A DNA stretch of 64,000 bases from Prevotella sp. MA2016 (lineage in GTDB: Bacteria; Bacteroidota; Bacteroidia; Bacteroidales; Bacteroidaceae). Shown here piece after piece: positions 23,080-32,300 of the stretch. The notes under the pieces are model-generated. The model searched no databases. It had not been told where the DNA came from and saw only the letters and a list, made by a program, of their open reading frames with translations. A program made the position numbers and the translations under genes. The stretch's first letter is position 1, and each line of letters begins with the position of its first letter. The stretch lies in NCBI RefSeq assembly GCF_000619825.1, contig NZ_JHUW01000006.1, positions 310,001-374,000 on the forward strand. The letters run 5' to 3'.

Positions 23080-25164
23080 TTAAAACTCCACACCTACTTT
23101 TATTGACAGATTGCGTCCAGGTTCTGGCACGTCTATCAGGCGATAATAGCTGGTGTGATCGTAGTAGCGATGGTTAAGCAGATTGTCTGCATGCAGCGCT
23201 ACATGAAGGGTTGCTCCTTTCAGCGGGAAGTATTTGCCTGCCGAGAGGTTTAGTGTCCAATAGCCATCTGTAGGCTTTTCGGGGGGTACAATCTCATTTT
23301 GGCGACCTACGATATGGGCATCCAGACCAATAAAGCCCTTGCCATGATACTCGAAGTTGTAGCTTCCTCTGATATCTACCGACCATGGTGTTGAGAAAGG
23401 AAGGGTATAGCCTTTTTTATCGCCCGACTTCTGGCGGGCATACAGATACTCGCCTTGAGTATTCAGTTCCCAGTGACTGTCTATATGCCAAGTCAGCTCG
23501 GCCTCTACACCATAGCGCAATACGCGAGCTTGGGTGTAGTGATACAACTGTAGTCCCTCTACATACTGAGCCGTTGGGCTTAGATAGATGTAATTAGGAA
23601 AATAGTTCAGATAAGGCTCTGCTTGTATTTCCAGATAATCATTACTCCAATTGACTGTGGCGTCTATCTGATATGACTTTTCTGGGTCTAGCCCGGTATT
23701 TCCTTTTTCATAGCGGAAGATATGATAGTTGATACCATCAGCTCCCAACTCCTTAGGAATAGGCACCCGGAAACTCTTGCCGATATTAGCCTTCAACAGC
23801 CATTGCCCAGCGGAATAGTTGACACCTGCCGACCAAGTGAAACTATTGAAATGGCGATGCAGATCTGCCGAACGCTGTTTGTATGTAGGTGTATTGTCAA
23901 CAGGAGTCTGATACCAGTCGAAATAGCTTCGGATATGTGTCATGGCATGATCATAACGCAAGCCTGCATTCAGTATCAACCCTTCATCAAGGGTGATACG
24001 ATCCATGATATAAGCACCAACACTGTTTGCGTCGAAATCAGGAATAATGAATCCCCAACCATTGCGAGTGTTGTGTTGTAACTCGCAATTAAGGCCTCCC
24101 TGCAGCGTGTGTGCATTGAGTTCGTGGCGCAGCATAAAGACAGCCGTGTAGGTATTCTTGTTGAAACGTCGCTCAAGTGAGTCGCTTGGCTTGGGCATAT
24201 AGCCATGACTTACTGGTTCTGAAGCCTCCTCACGTACATTATTCTGATAAGCCAGACTCAGTTCTACATCAGTAGCATCTGTGCGCCATGTAGAGTGACT
24301 GGTCACCTTTAGGTGGTTTACCCACTGGTGTGGCAGATCGATATCACGACGATAACGATCATAATCTATATCCGAAAGGCGCACTTCCAGTCCATGGGCA
24401 TTGGCAAAAAATCCGCTCTTTGAGTAACTGTCGGAAACGTGTAGGTCGGTGTGAAAATTATAACCGGCATACCCCAGAGTCAGACTTCCGTCATGCTCTT
24501 TTCCTGCGGTGTTACGCAGCCGCTGGTTTTTGAGATGTATCCAATAAGAGTAGTATTGGATGCTATCAGTGGGCACCTTATAATCGGCATAGTCGATGAA
24601 TGTGGCATTAGCACGATAGAAGAATCTGCCAGTGCGCCCTTCGATACGAGCGGATAATCCCAACTGCTCGTTGTTGGTACGTCCGAAGAGTTGAACACTA
24701 CCGCTAAACGATTTTGTTGGAATGTGATTGGTATAGAGACTGAGCACACCTCCAATGGCATCGCTGCCATAGAGTAGTGCGGCCGGGCCCTTGATGACCT
24801 CGGCACGGTCGATGGCAAACTGGTCTATCTCCAATCCATGATCGTCGCCCCATTGCTGACCTTCATGCTTGATTCCATCCACAGCTACTGCCAGTCGGTT
24901 GAATCCTAACCCGCGAATGACGGGCTTTGACTGGCCAGAGCCAATGGCCATCGCCTTCACACCAGGAATGCCTTCTAGTGTCTGCATCAGACTACCGGCA
25001 AAGTTCTGTTGGAGAAACTCGCGACTTACCAGTACGGCTGATTGCGACGACCGCATTTGATAGTTGCGGCGTTGCTGTCCGGTGACGGTGACGTTACTAA
25101 GCTTGATGGTCGTGTCTGCAGGCTCCACAGCACATAGCGTGGCAGCCAGTAACATTGATATCAT
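23080..25164 (-). CDS. TonB-dependent outer-membrane receptor, probably for a metal or metal complex
   Basis: 694-aa receptor with a short signal sequence (MISMLLAATLCAV). It lacks the carboxypeptidase-like extension and SusD partner of glycan transporters. The plug (IKLSNVTVTGQQRRNYQMRS, LQTLEGIPGVKAMAIGSGQS, KPVIRGLGFNRLAVAVDGIK, EVIKGPAALLYGSDAIGGVL) and barrel with C-terminal VGVEF are those of siderophore/haem/zinc-type receptors. HEGQQWGDDHGLEIDQF in the plug resembles zinc receptors of the ZnuD type. The neighbours with Cys/His-rich and acidic-His proteins support a metal substrate such as zinc or copper, but the ion cannot be decided here. Confidence 0.85.
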   Translation of the reverse strand: MISMLLAATLCAVEPADTTIKLSNVTVTGQQRRNYQMRSSQSAVLVSREFLQQNFAGSLMQTLEGIPGVKAMAIGSGQSKPVIRGLGFNRLAVAVDGIKHEGQQWGDDHGLEIDQFAIDRAEVIKGPAALLYGSDAIGGVLSLYTNHIPTKSFSGSVQLFGRTNNEQLGLSARIEGRTGRFFYRANATFIDYADYKVPTDSIQYYSYWIHLKNQRLRNTAGKEHDGSLTLGYAGYNFHTDLHVSDSYSKSGFFANAHGLEVRLSDIDYDRYRRDIDLPHQWVNHLKVTSHSTWRTDATDVELSLAYQNNVREEASEPVSHGYMPKPSDSLERRFNKNTYTAVFMLRHELNAHTLQGGLNCELQHNTRNGWGFIIPDFDANSVGAYIMDRITLDEGLILNAGLRYDHAMTHIRSYFDWYQTPVDNTPTYKQRSADLHRHFNSFTWSAGVNYSAGQWLLKANIGKSFRVPIPKELGADGINYHIFRYEKGNTGLDPEKSYQIDATVNWSNDYLEIQAEPYLNYFPNYIYLSPTAQYVEGLQLYHYTQARVLRYGVEAELTWHIDSHWELNTQGEYLYARQKSGDKKGYTLPFSTPWSVDIRGSYNFEYHGKGFIGLDAHIVGRQNEIVPPEKPTDGYWTLNLSAGKYFPLKGATLHVALHADNLLNHRYYDHTSYYRLIDVPEPGRNLSIKVGVEF

Positions 25165-25216
25165 ACTTAATTATGTCTGCTTAAATTAAAAATGAGATTG
25201 TACCTATTTATATAAT

Positions 25217-25561
25217 TTAAACAGCAGGAGGTGCACGAAGGGTTGTGATGCCACAAACACCAATGTAAACAATACTTTGATGATGGGCAATCTGGGTTTT
25301 ACATGTTTTATCAAATAACACAATGGCGACAAACGCTGCCACAAGCATTGGCAATGTTAAGAATTGGCATAGCACACACTCATGGACCGACATCGTCTGT
25401 TGAGCGATATGACCATGACAATGGTGCTGGATGCACTCGTTGCATTCATCTCCAAATAATGTAGTGTTACTATGAACGTGAAGCGACGAGATCAGTACCA
25501 TTGGCACAAATACTGCCAATAGCAACCACGAAGCCATATGTCTTTTTGTTTTCACGTCCAT
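25217..25561 (-). CDS. Small membrane protein with clustered Cys and His
   Basis: 114-aa protein with two hydrophobic segments (about residues 10-26 and 67-83) and, between them, a loop full of possible ligands: H28, H30, C40, C43, H46, H47, C48, H49, H51, H60, C62 and C65 (ECNECIQHHCHGH, HECVLC). It ends TTLRAPPAV, an ending I associate with small proteins encoded before TonB receptors of metal type. Its ATG overlaps the stop of the upstream kinase-like gene (TAATG), and the receptor follows 52 bp later. A metal-sensing or metal-passing role at the membrane is likely but unproven; no named family is assigned with confidence. Confidence 0.7.
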   Translation of the reverse strand: MDVKTKRHMASWLLLAVFVPMVLISSLHVHSNTTLFGDECNECIQHHCHGHIAQQTMSVHECVLCQFLTLPMLVAAFVAIVLFDKTCKTQIAHHQSIVYIGVCGITTLRAPPAV

Positions 25562-26418
25562 TATTCTTTCAGCGCCTTAATCTGTGCAGGGGTTAGCTTC
25601 CCAGAGTCAATAAACTCTTGTAGAATGTTGTTCAGATGATGTTTTTGCTCTTCAGTTATGGTGTAATCCCATGTCAAGGCTTCTTCGATGCTAACGCGTA
25701 TGCCACCTTTGTTGTGACTGTTGTCTAAGCAATAGAGCGTTATTTCGGGATGCTCTTTCTGTAGATAGGCTATGCGCCCCTTGAATAGCGGGTAACAATA
25801 CACGTAATAATAGTGACTCATGGCGCGGTTCGACCTGATAAGGCGGTTTATCATGTTTGTAAACCCCGTTTCAGGGTCGTTATGCACAAACACGATGCTG
25901 GCTTTAAAGCCTCGCTCCTGCACCATCTTGAGGCGCGATTCGAACGATGGAATACTGATGAAGGCGCCATCGTAAACTAAACCGGCACTATTAGCCAGAG
26001 CTTTCAGTTGGGGATTATTTCTTAAAGCTGTCGATTTTCCAGATGCTGTTGAACCCATCATAAAAAAGATGGTCTTGTTACCTTCTGCTTCGGCACGGTC
26101 AATCAGTCTGGCGAGTACCAGACTGTCTATCTGTCGGCTGGCCATGATATAATCGGTAACGTTCAGTCCATTGTATCCGATGCATTTCAATTCCTCGCGT
26201 ATATTGTCGGGATCAAGAATGTTACCACTCTTCATCAGATAAACGGTTGCCAGTGAGTCGAGATGTTCGCCCACCCATTTATAAGCAGCATCGCCAGTAA
26301 TAACCAGCTGTGCCGAGTCGGCTTTCTCGTTGGAATTACTAATATGGTTTGTTGCCAAAACTGCAGTCTGGCAGAGTAACAGCAAAGCTATAAGAATAGT
26401 TCTAACGATAACACACAT
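25561..26418 (-). CDS. P-loop (zeta-toxin-like) kinase domain protein with signal peptide
   Basis: 285 aa. The N-terminus (RTILIALLLLCQTAVLA) is a clear signal peptide or membrane anchor. Residues 122-130, GSTASGKST, form a Walker A motif, preceded by a hydrophobic strand (KTIFFMM). The order of segments around it (ILDPDNIREEL upstream; ASIVFVHNDPETGFTNMINR downstream) resembles zeta-toxin/small-molecule kinases. No antitoxin is encoded nearby. It is the first gene of the metal-type operon, behind a well-formed promoter, and is translationally coupled to the Cys/His-rich protein. ATP is not expected in the periplasm, so substrate and activity are open; UDP-sugars, used by some zeta enzymes, are one possibility. 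Confidence 0.7.
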   Translation of the reverse strand: MCVIVRTILIALLLLCQTAVLATNHISNSNEKADSAQLVITGDAAYKWVGEHLDSLATVYLMKSGNILDPDNIREELKCIGYNGLNVTDYIMASRQIDSLVLARLIDRAEAEGNKTIFFMMGSTASGKSTALRNNPQLKALANSAGLVYDGAFISIPSFESRLKMVQERGFKASIVFVHNDPETGFTNMINRLIRSNRAMSHYYYVYCYPLFKGRIAYLQKEHPEITLYCLDNSHNKGGIRVSIEEALTWDYTITEEQKHHLNNILQEFIDSGKLTPAQIKALKE

Positions 26419-26443
26419 AAGTTATACTTCTTTTTCCTGGCTG

Positions 26444-26451
26444 CAAAATTA
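26444..26451 (-). promoter_or_regulatory. Promoter of the minus-strand metal-type operon
   Basis: On the minus strand TAATTTTG (-7) with TTG at 26474-26476 about 22 bp upstream. It stands 25 bp before the kinase-like ATG, with a purine-rich AGGAAAAAGAAG between. Confidence 0.65.
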
Positions 26452-26525
26452 CAACATATTTTTAAAATAACGACAAATTACAATTATTTTTGTAGAAAAG
26501 CCTTGTTTTTTTATATAGAAAGTTG

Positions 26526-26533
26526 TATTTTTG
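26526..26533 (+). promoter_or_regulatory. Promoter of the GH53 gene
   Basis: TATTTTTG (-7) with TTG at 26503-26505, spacing 20 bp; the start codon follows at 26554. Confidence 0.68.
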
Positions 26534-26553
26534 CAAAGGATAAATGAACTAAA

Positions 26554-27579
26554 ATGATGAAACTACTACTTGTATCGATGGTAATGGCACTTTTTTCGCA
26601 AGGTGCTTATGCCCAGAATGATTTTGTGAAAGGTGCCGATGTGGGATTTCTCACTGGTCAGGAAAAACATGGCGTGAAATTTCACGACCGTGATGGTAAA
26701 GAACGCGAATGTCTGGAGCTACTGAAGAACGACTACCAGATGAAGGCTATCCGCATGCGAGTGTGGGTAAACCCACGTGGCGGTATGAATGATAAGTACG
26801 AATTACTGGCTATGGCCAAACGTGCAAAAGCGCTCGGTTTGGACCTGATGGTTGACTTCCATTATAGTGATTCGTGGGCCGACCCAGCCAAACAGCCCAT
26901 TCCTGAGGCATGGAAAAATCACAGCTACAAGCAGATGAAAAAAGACGTGCGTACACATACCATCGATGTGCTGTCGCTACTCAAGGCAAATGGCATTGAA
27001 CCGCGATGGGTGCAAGTGGGTAATGAAACGGCAAATGGTCTGCTCTGGCCCATGGGGCAGATTGAACAGAATCCCAAACAGTATGCTGGCTTTATTCGTG
27101 CTGGCTACGATGCTGTGAAGAAGGTATTCCCACATGCCATCGTTATCGTTCATCTGGACCGTGGCCATCTGCAGAGTCTTTACGATTATAATCTGGATAT
27201 CGTGAAGAAGTACGGTGGTAAGTTTGATATGATAGGCATGTCTCTCTATCCATACTGGGCTATGCAGGATCATCCCGAGCTTAATCCCGATGGTATTATT
27301 TCCGACTGTATGTCAAATATCCGTCATTGCAGTGATAAATATGGTTGTGACGTGATGATAGTAGAAACAGGTTTTGAGGTAGATGAGCAGCATCCTGAAA
27401 AAATGGAGGAAGGTCGCCGCCAACTGACTCGTGTTATTCGTGAGGCACGCAACGCAACTAATGGCCGTTGTCGTGGCGTGTTCTATTGGGAACCGCAATG
27501 CCTGCCAGGAGGCTATAAGCTCGGCGCCTTTAACAGTAACGCCGCGCCTACAGCCATCATGGAAGCATTTGTAGAATAA
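26554..27579 (+). CDS. GH53 endo-beta-1,4-galactanase
   Basis: 341-aa secreted (beta/alpha)8 enzyme cutting beta-1,4-galactan, a side chain of pectic rhamnogalacturonan I. Signal peptide MMKLLLVSMVMALFSQGAYA. Family signatures: KGADVGFLTGQEKHG, IRMRVWVNPRGG, LDLMVDFHYSDSWADPAKQ, the acid/base Glu158 in WVQVGNETANGLLWP, and the nucleophile Glu271 in MIVETGF. No lipobox, so probably periplasmic. It has its own promoter and is not followed by SusC/SusD; it converges on the GH30 galactanase gene with an 11-bp gap, forming an orphan galactan pair. Confidence 0.95.
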   Translation: MMKLLLVSMVMALFSQGAYAQNDFVKGADVGFLTGQEKHGVKFHDRDGKERECLELLKNDYQMKAIRMRVWVNPRGGMNDKYELLAMAKRAKALGLDLMVDFHYSDSWADPAKQPIPEAWKNHSYKQMKKDVRTHTIDVLSLLKANGIEPRWVQVGNETANGLLWPMGQIEQNPKQYAGFIRAGYDAVKKVFPHAIVIVHLDRGHLQSLYDYNLDIVKKYGGKFDMIGMSLYPYWAMQDHPELNPDGIISDCMSNIRHCSDKYGCDVMIVETGFEVDEQHPEKMEEGRRQLTRVIREARNATNGRCRGVFYWEPQCLPGGYKLGAFNSNAAPTAIMEAFVE

Positions 27580-27590
27580 ACATAAATAAA

Positions 27591-29114
27591 TTATTCAGCC
27601 ACAAAAGTGGTGATACTACGGGGAGGCAATGATTGCTTCCCTGTTGTTTTGCCCACGGGTTTCAGTGTTTCGCCGGATACATCCGAGGTGCGATACATCT
27701 GCCACTCGACAGACTGCTGGTTTGACAGGCGCAGACTGAAGTCCTGTGTCTGGTTGCTATAGTTGATAACAACAGCTACCCACTGGCCATTGCTGTTACG
27801 ATAAGCAGAGCACATCACGCCGTAAGGATCGAAATTGGTAGATGAGCTAACCTCGTAGCGGGTAGCGCCTGGACGAACAAATCGGCTATAGTTGCCAAGC
27901 GCCCACATCAGTCGCGAATCTACAGCATAGCCGCTCTTCATGTGGTCGGCGGTATAAACACGAATCAGTCCGTCTTTATAATCCTCGCCAACAGAGCGCC
28001 ACCAAGACCAGCTCTCGGCATCGGCAAACACCAGGTCGTGATGTATCACACGAGCCACGTAAAGAGCCGTCTTCATTGAAAAATCGTAGCCACCGCCACC
28101 ACCTATCTCTTCGTCGTTGCCCATAATGCAAAGTTCTGTCTGCCAGAACTTCAGTCCGTATTTGGCAATGGTGTCGCGCAGTTGTTCGCGTATCTCTCGC
28201 ATATAGGGTACAGGGGTGTTGGTCCAATAACTGTGCCCCACTATCTGGCGTGGTACATTAGGCAGATTGCCCAAATAGGTTTGGGTACTGTCTTTTGAGA
28301 AGAATGTACGTATCTGATAACCACGCTCCCAATTGGTCTGGTGGGTAGCCAGTAAACAGCGCAGGTCGCTCGACTCATCCATAATAATCTGAGTGCTCAG
28401 GTTTTGCTTCTTGAATGCCTTACTGGTTTCGCGAACGAGGCGGGCTATCTCGCGGTTGGTTGCAGGCGATCCTTCCTGTTTGGGGCCCAGCCAGTTCCAG
28501 TGCCCATCAGGCTCGTTAACCGGGCACAGATAATCGAAGTGGATACCATCGTGTGCCTCTATGCCCTTAACAGCAGTGGCCATAAAGCGTGCAAAATCGT
28601 CGTAACAGTCGTCCTTCAGGTTGATCGTGCCGCCACGGCCAGTGTTGGTGGCCAAACCATTTTGGGTGAAATAGACGGGCGCTGAATTAAGAAAAGCCAG
28701 GAAATAAGGTACGCCTCGCTGTTTGGCCATCTTCAGGAATTTGCGCTGTCCTGCCTGTTTTGTCCAATCGTAAGTGCCATCCTTGGTAAGGAAGCACTCT
28801 GTACGGGTGCCTGGCTGTATCTGTGAGTCTTCGCCCTGTTCGGCACTGCCCGCACCTAAGTTGAAACGCCAGATGGACAGACCGATTCCCTTGGGCTTAC
28901 CTTGCACATCGTTTTCGAGTGAAAAGAGCCAATCTGCTATCTTTTCCTGCTCGGCTTGGTTCTCCCACTGACCGATAAACTGCATCGACCAGGCATCAGA
29001 GGCACCAAAATGCTGGATAGTCTGACGCTTTTGACTGACTTCAATCTTAAAGTCAGCTCCACAACATATCGTAGTGACAGTTGCTAATAATAATAGTAAG
29101 TAGTATCTCATCAT
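27591..29114 (-). CDS. GH30-family endo-beta-galactanase-like enzyme
   Basis: About 508-aa secreted clan A glycosidase. Start taken at the ATG pair 29114/29111 (MMRYYLLLLLATVTTICCG), because the frame upstream passes through the promoter; a CC pair at the signal end may be a lipobox. The TIM barrel opens with QTIQHFGASDAWSMQF and carries the acid/base Glu201 in CPVNEPDGHW and nucleophile Glu327 in FWQTELCIMG, followed by the beta-sandwich of GH30 (WVAVVINYSNQTQDFSLRL). The pattern resembles GH30 endo-beta-1,6-galactanases active on arabinogalactan; pairing with GH53 agrees. Subfamily is not certain. Confidence 0.8.
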   Translation of the reverse strand: MMRYYLLLLLATVTTICCGADFKIEVSQKRQTIQHFGASDAWSMQFIGQWENQAEQEKIADWLFSLENDVQGKPKGIGLSIWRFNLGAGSAEQGEDSQIQPGTRTECFLTKDGTYDWTKQAGQRKFLKMAKQRGVPYFLAFLNSAPVYFTQNGLATNTGRGGTINLKDDCYDDFARFMATAVKGIEAHDGIHFDYLCPVNEPDGHWNWLGPKQEGSPATNREIARLVRETSKAFKKQNLSTQIIMDESSDLRCLLATHQTNWERGYQIRTFFSKDSTQTYLGNLPNVPRQIVGHSYWTNTPVPYMREIREQLRDTIAKYGLKFWQTELCIMGNDEEIGGGGGYDFSMKTALYVARVIHHDLVFADAESWSWWRSVGEDYKDGLIRVYTADHMKSGYAVDSRLMWALGNYSRFVRPGATRYEVSSSTNFDPYGVMCSAYRNSNGQWVAVVINYSNQTQDFSLRLSNQQSVEWQMYRTSDVSGETLKPVGKTTGKQSLPPRSITTFVAE

Positions 29115-29119
29115 GCCTG

Positions 29120-29127
29120 CAAAGATA
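29120..29127 (-). promoter_or_regulatory. Promoter of the GH30 gene, almost touching the start codon
   Basis: Minus-strand TATCTTTG at 29120-29127 with TTTG at 29147-29150 (spacing 19). Only 5 bp separate it from the first ATG and 8 bp from the second, so the transcript would be leaderless or nearly so. Confidence 0.7.
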
Positions 29128-29163
29128 CAACTTTTTGGTGAATTACTCAAATGTTAATTGATG

Positions 29164-29177
29164 TGCAAACGTTTGCA
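29164..29177 (+). promoter_or_regulatory. LacI-type operator 1, starch susC promoter
   Basis: TGCAAACGTTTGCA is a perfect 14-bp palindrome centred on CG, the form bound by LacI-family proteins. It ends 54 bp before the susC -7 element (29232-29239); AATAAC lies between at 29210-29215. It is also 36 bp upstream of the divergent GH30 -7 element. Confidence 0.8.
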
Positions 29178-29231
29178 TTTCAAAAATAACATTTTTAAAC
29201 ATAAAAACGAATAACGTATCGAAAACTGCTT

Positions 29232-29239
29232 TATCTTTG
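29232..29239 (+). promoter_or_regulatory. -7 element of the starch susC operon
   Basis: TATCTTTG, followed by CA as in the two other promoters with this operator. AATAAC stands exactly 16 bp before it in place of a TTG -33 element. Confidence 0.75.
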
Positions 29240-29318
29240 CACCGATGAAACTGTAAATTCAAGCTCAGTAGTAGCTTAAAACGATATAACAATAACAAAT
29301 TAACTCTAATTTAATGTA

Positions 29319-32300
29319 ATGATGAAGCAGGTAAACATTCAAATTCCGTTTAGGATGCTTGGCCTTATTTTGGCCCTGTTCCTATCGGTAAGTGCCTTTG
29401 CTCAGATTGATGTAAAAGGCCATGTGAAAGATGCTACAGGCGAACCCATTATTGGCGCAACAGTACGCGTGGACGGCACTCAAGTCGCCACTGTTACTGA
29501 TTTCGACGGTAACTTCGTTCTGAAGGCTAATCAGGGTGCAAACATTACCGTTAGCTATATTGGCTATCAGAGCCAGACGGTAAAGGCTGCTCCTACTTTG
29601 GTAATCACGCTCCAGGACGATGCTGCTGTACTGAATGAAGTAGTGGTAATCGGTTATGGTGCAGTGAAAAAGAGCGACCTGACAGGTTCGGTTACAGCTT
29701 TGAAGCCAGATACCAAAAATAAGGGTCTGGTTGTTAATGCACAGGAGATGATGCAAGGTAAGATTGCTGGTGTCAATGTAACCAGTGATGGTGGTACCCC
29801 TGGTGGTGGTTCTACCATTCGTATTCGTGGAGGTTCTTCTCTGAATGCATCAAACAGCCCACTTATTGTTATCGATGGTGTTCCTATGGACAACAATGGC
29901 GTGAAAGGTCTTGCTAACCCTCTCTCAATGGTTAATCCACAGGATATTGAGAGCTTCAACGTGCTGAAGGATGCTTCTGCAACAGCCATTTATGGTAGCC
30001 GTGGTTCTAATGGTGTTATCATCATCACCACTAAGAAGGGCCGCAAGGGTAGCGCACCTCAGGTTTCTTACTCAGGTAGTGTAACCCTGAGCGCAAAAAA
30101 GAAGACTGTTGACGTGCTGGATGGCAATCAGTATCGCGACCTGGTGAAAAAGGTTTATGCTGGTCACATGAGTGAGGATAAGATCCTGGCTGAACTTGGC
30201 ACTGCCAATACCGACTGGCAGAAGGAGATTTATCGTACCGCTTGGAGCCACGACCACAATGTGACAGTGGCTGGTGCTGTGAAGAATCTGCCTTATCGAG
30301 TATCATTGGGCTACACCGATCAGCAGGGTATCTTGAAGACTTCTGACTTCAAGCGTTATACCGCTGCACTGAACTTGAACCCATCACTGCTTGATGATCA
30401 CCTGACGCTGAACTTGAATGCTAAAGGCATGTGGGCTAAGTCGCAGTATGCTGATGGTGGTGCCATTGGTGCCGCTGTTTCTTTCGACCCCACTAAGCCT
30501 GTTCATGGTGGCAATAAGAACTTCGGTGGTTACTGGGAGTGGACAATGCCTGGTGGCTCGCTGAACGACCCAACATGGGATGTTACCACTAACCGCAATG
30601 CCACCAGTAACCCTGTGGCGCTGCTGGAACTGAAGGACGACCGTGCCATCAGCCGTTCGTTTATTGGTAATGCTGAGGCCGATTATAAAATTCATGGTTT
30701 TGAGGATTTGCGCCTTCACCTTACTTTAGGCGCCGATATTTCAGAGGGTAAGCAGTGGACTGATGTTGATAGCGCTTCACCAGCAGCTATCTACTACGGC
30801 TCACATGGTTGGGATAAGATTACCAAGCGTAACCTCACACTCTCTGCCTATGCACAGTACTATAAGGATTTTGCTAATATTCATCACTTCGATATCATGG
30901 GTGGTTACGAGTGGCAGCACTTCTGGCGCTCACAGCGTAACAACTATTGGGGACTTTATCCAAGCACCAACAGCGAGCATCCTGGTGAGAAGCACGATGA
31001 GTCAACCTATCGTTATAAGACAGAAAACTATCTGGTTTCTTTCTTCGGACGTATGAACTATATCCTGATGGATCGCTACTATATCACTGCTACACTGCGT
31101 GATGATGGTTCTTCACGATTCCAGGATCACTGGGCACTCTTCCCATCAGCTGCTTTTGCTTATAAGATGAGTGAGGAGACATTCTTCAAGAATATTAAGT
31201 GGCTCTCTGACCTGAAGCTCCGTCTCAGCTATGGTAAGACCGGACAGCAGGATGGTATCGGCGACTATAACTATTTCGCCATCTATGCCATGAATACTGG
31301 TGTTGGTAGCTACTACGATATCAGCGGTGATGGTACACTGGCTCGTCCAGATGCTTACGACCCAACATTGAAGTGGGAGACTACTGATACCTATAACGTA
31401 GGTCTCGACTTTGGATTCCTGAACCAGCGCTTCACTCTGAGCGTGGATGCTTACTATCGTAAGACCACCGACCTGCTGAACAGCGCTAACGTGGCTGCAG
31501 GTTCTAACTTCAAGAACACTGTGATGACCAACATCGGTTCGATGGAGAACAAAGGTATCGAGGTTACTATCGGTGCTAAACCTATCCAGACTAAGGATTG
31601 GTACTGGACCGTTGACTATAACCTGACTTACAACCACAATGAGATTACCGAACTGATTGGTGGCGATGATAAGAGTTATTTCGTACCAACAGGTGGTATC
31701 GGCGGTGGTACAGGTGTTACTGCCCAGGCCCACGCTGTAGGTCACCCTATGAGCTCGTTCTATGTTTACCAGCAGGTTTATGACAAGGCAGGTAAGCCTA
31801 TCGAGGGTCAGGTGGTAGATCGCAATGGCGACGGACAGATTACAGAGTCTGACAAGTACTATTATAAGAGTCCAATGGCTCCTGTTACCATGGGTCTGAG
31901 CTCTCGTCTGGAGTATAAGAACTTCGACTTCGGCTTTACACTCCGTGCAAGCATTGGCAACTATGTATTCAATAACCTGATGTCGGGTAATGTGAACCTG
32001 AGTGCTGGTGAGCTCTACTCAAGCGGTAACAACTTCTTTGGCAACCGTCCTGTTGCAGCGCTCGATTACAACTGGCAGACCTATGATCTGGAGGCTAAAC
32101 TTTCTGATCATTGGGTACAGAACGGCTCATTCCTCAAGTGCGATAACATCACACTGGGTTACAGCTTCCAGGATCTGTTCCCAATGGGTAGCTACAAGGG
32201 CGTGAGCGGTCGTATTTATGCTACTGCTTCGAATGTATTCACCATCACGAAGTATAAGGGCATCGACCCAGAAGTGTTCGGCGGTATCGATAATAATCTC

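Noticed and set aside
25561..26418. Zeta/epsilon toxin-antitoxin module
   Set aside because: No antitoxin gene is adjacent and the kinase-like protein carries a signal peptide, so a classical module is unlikely.
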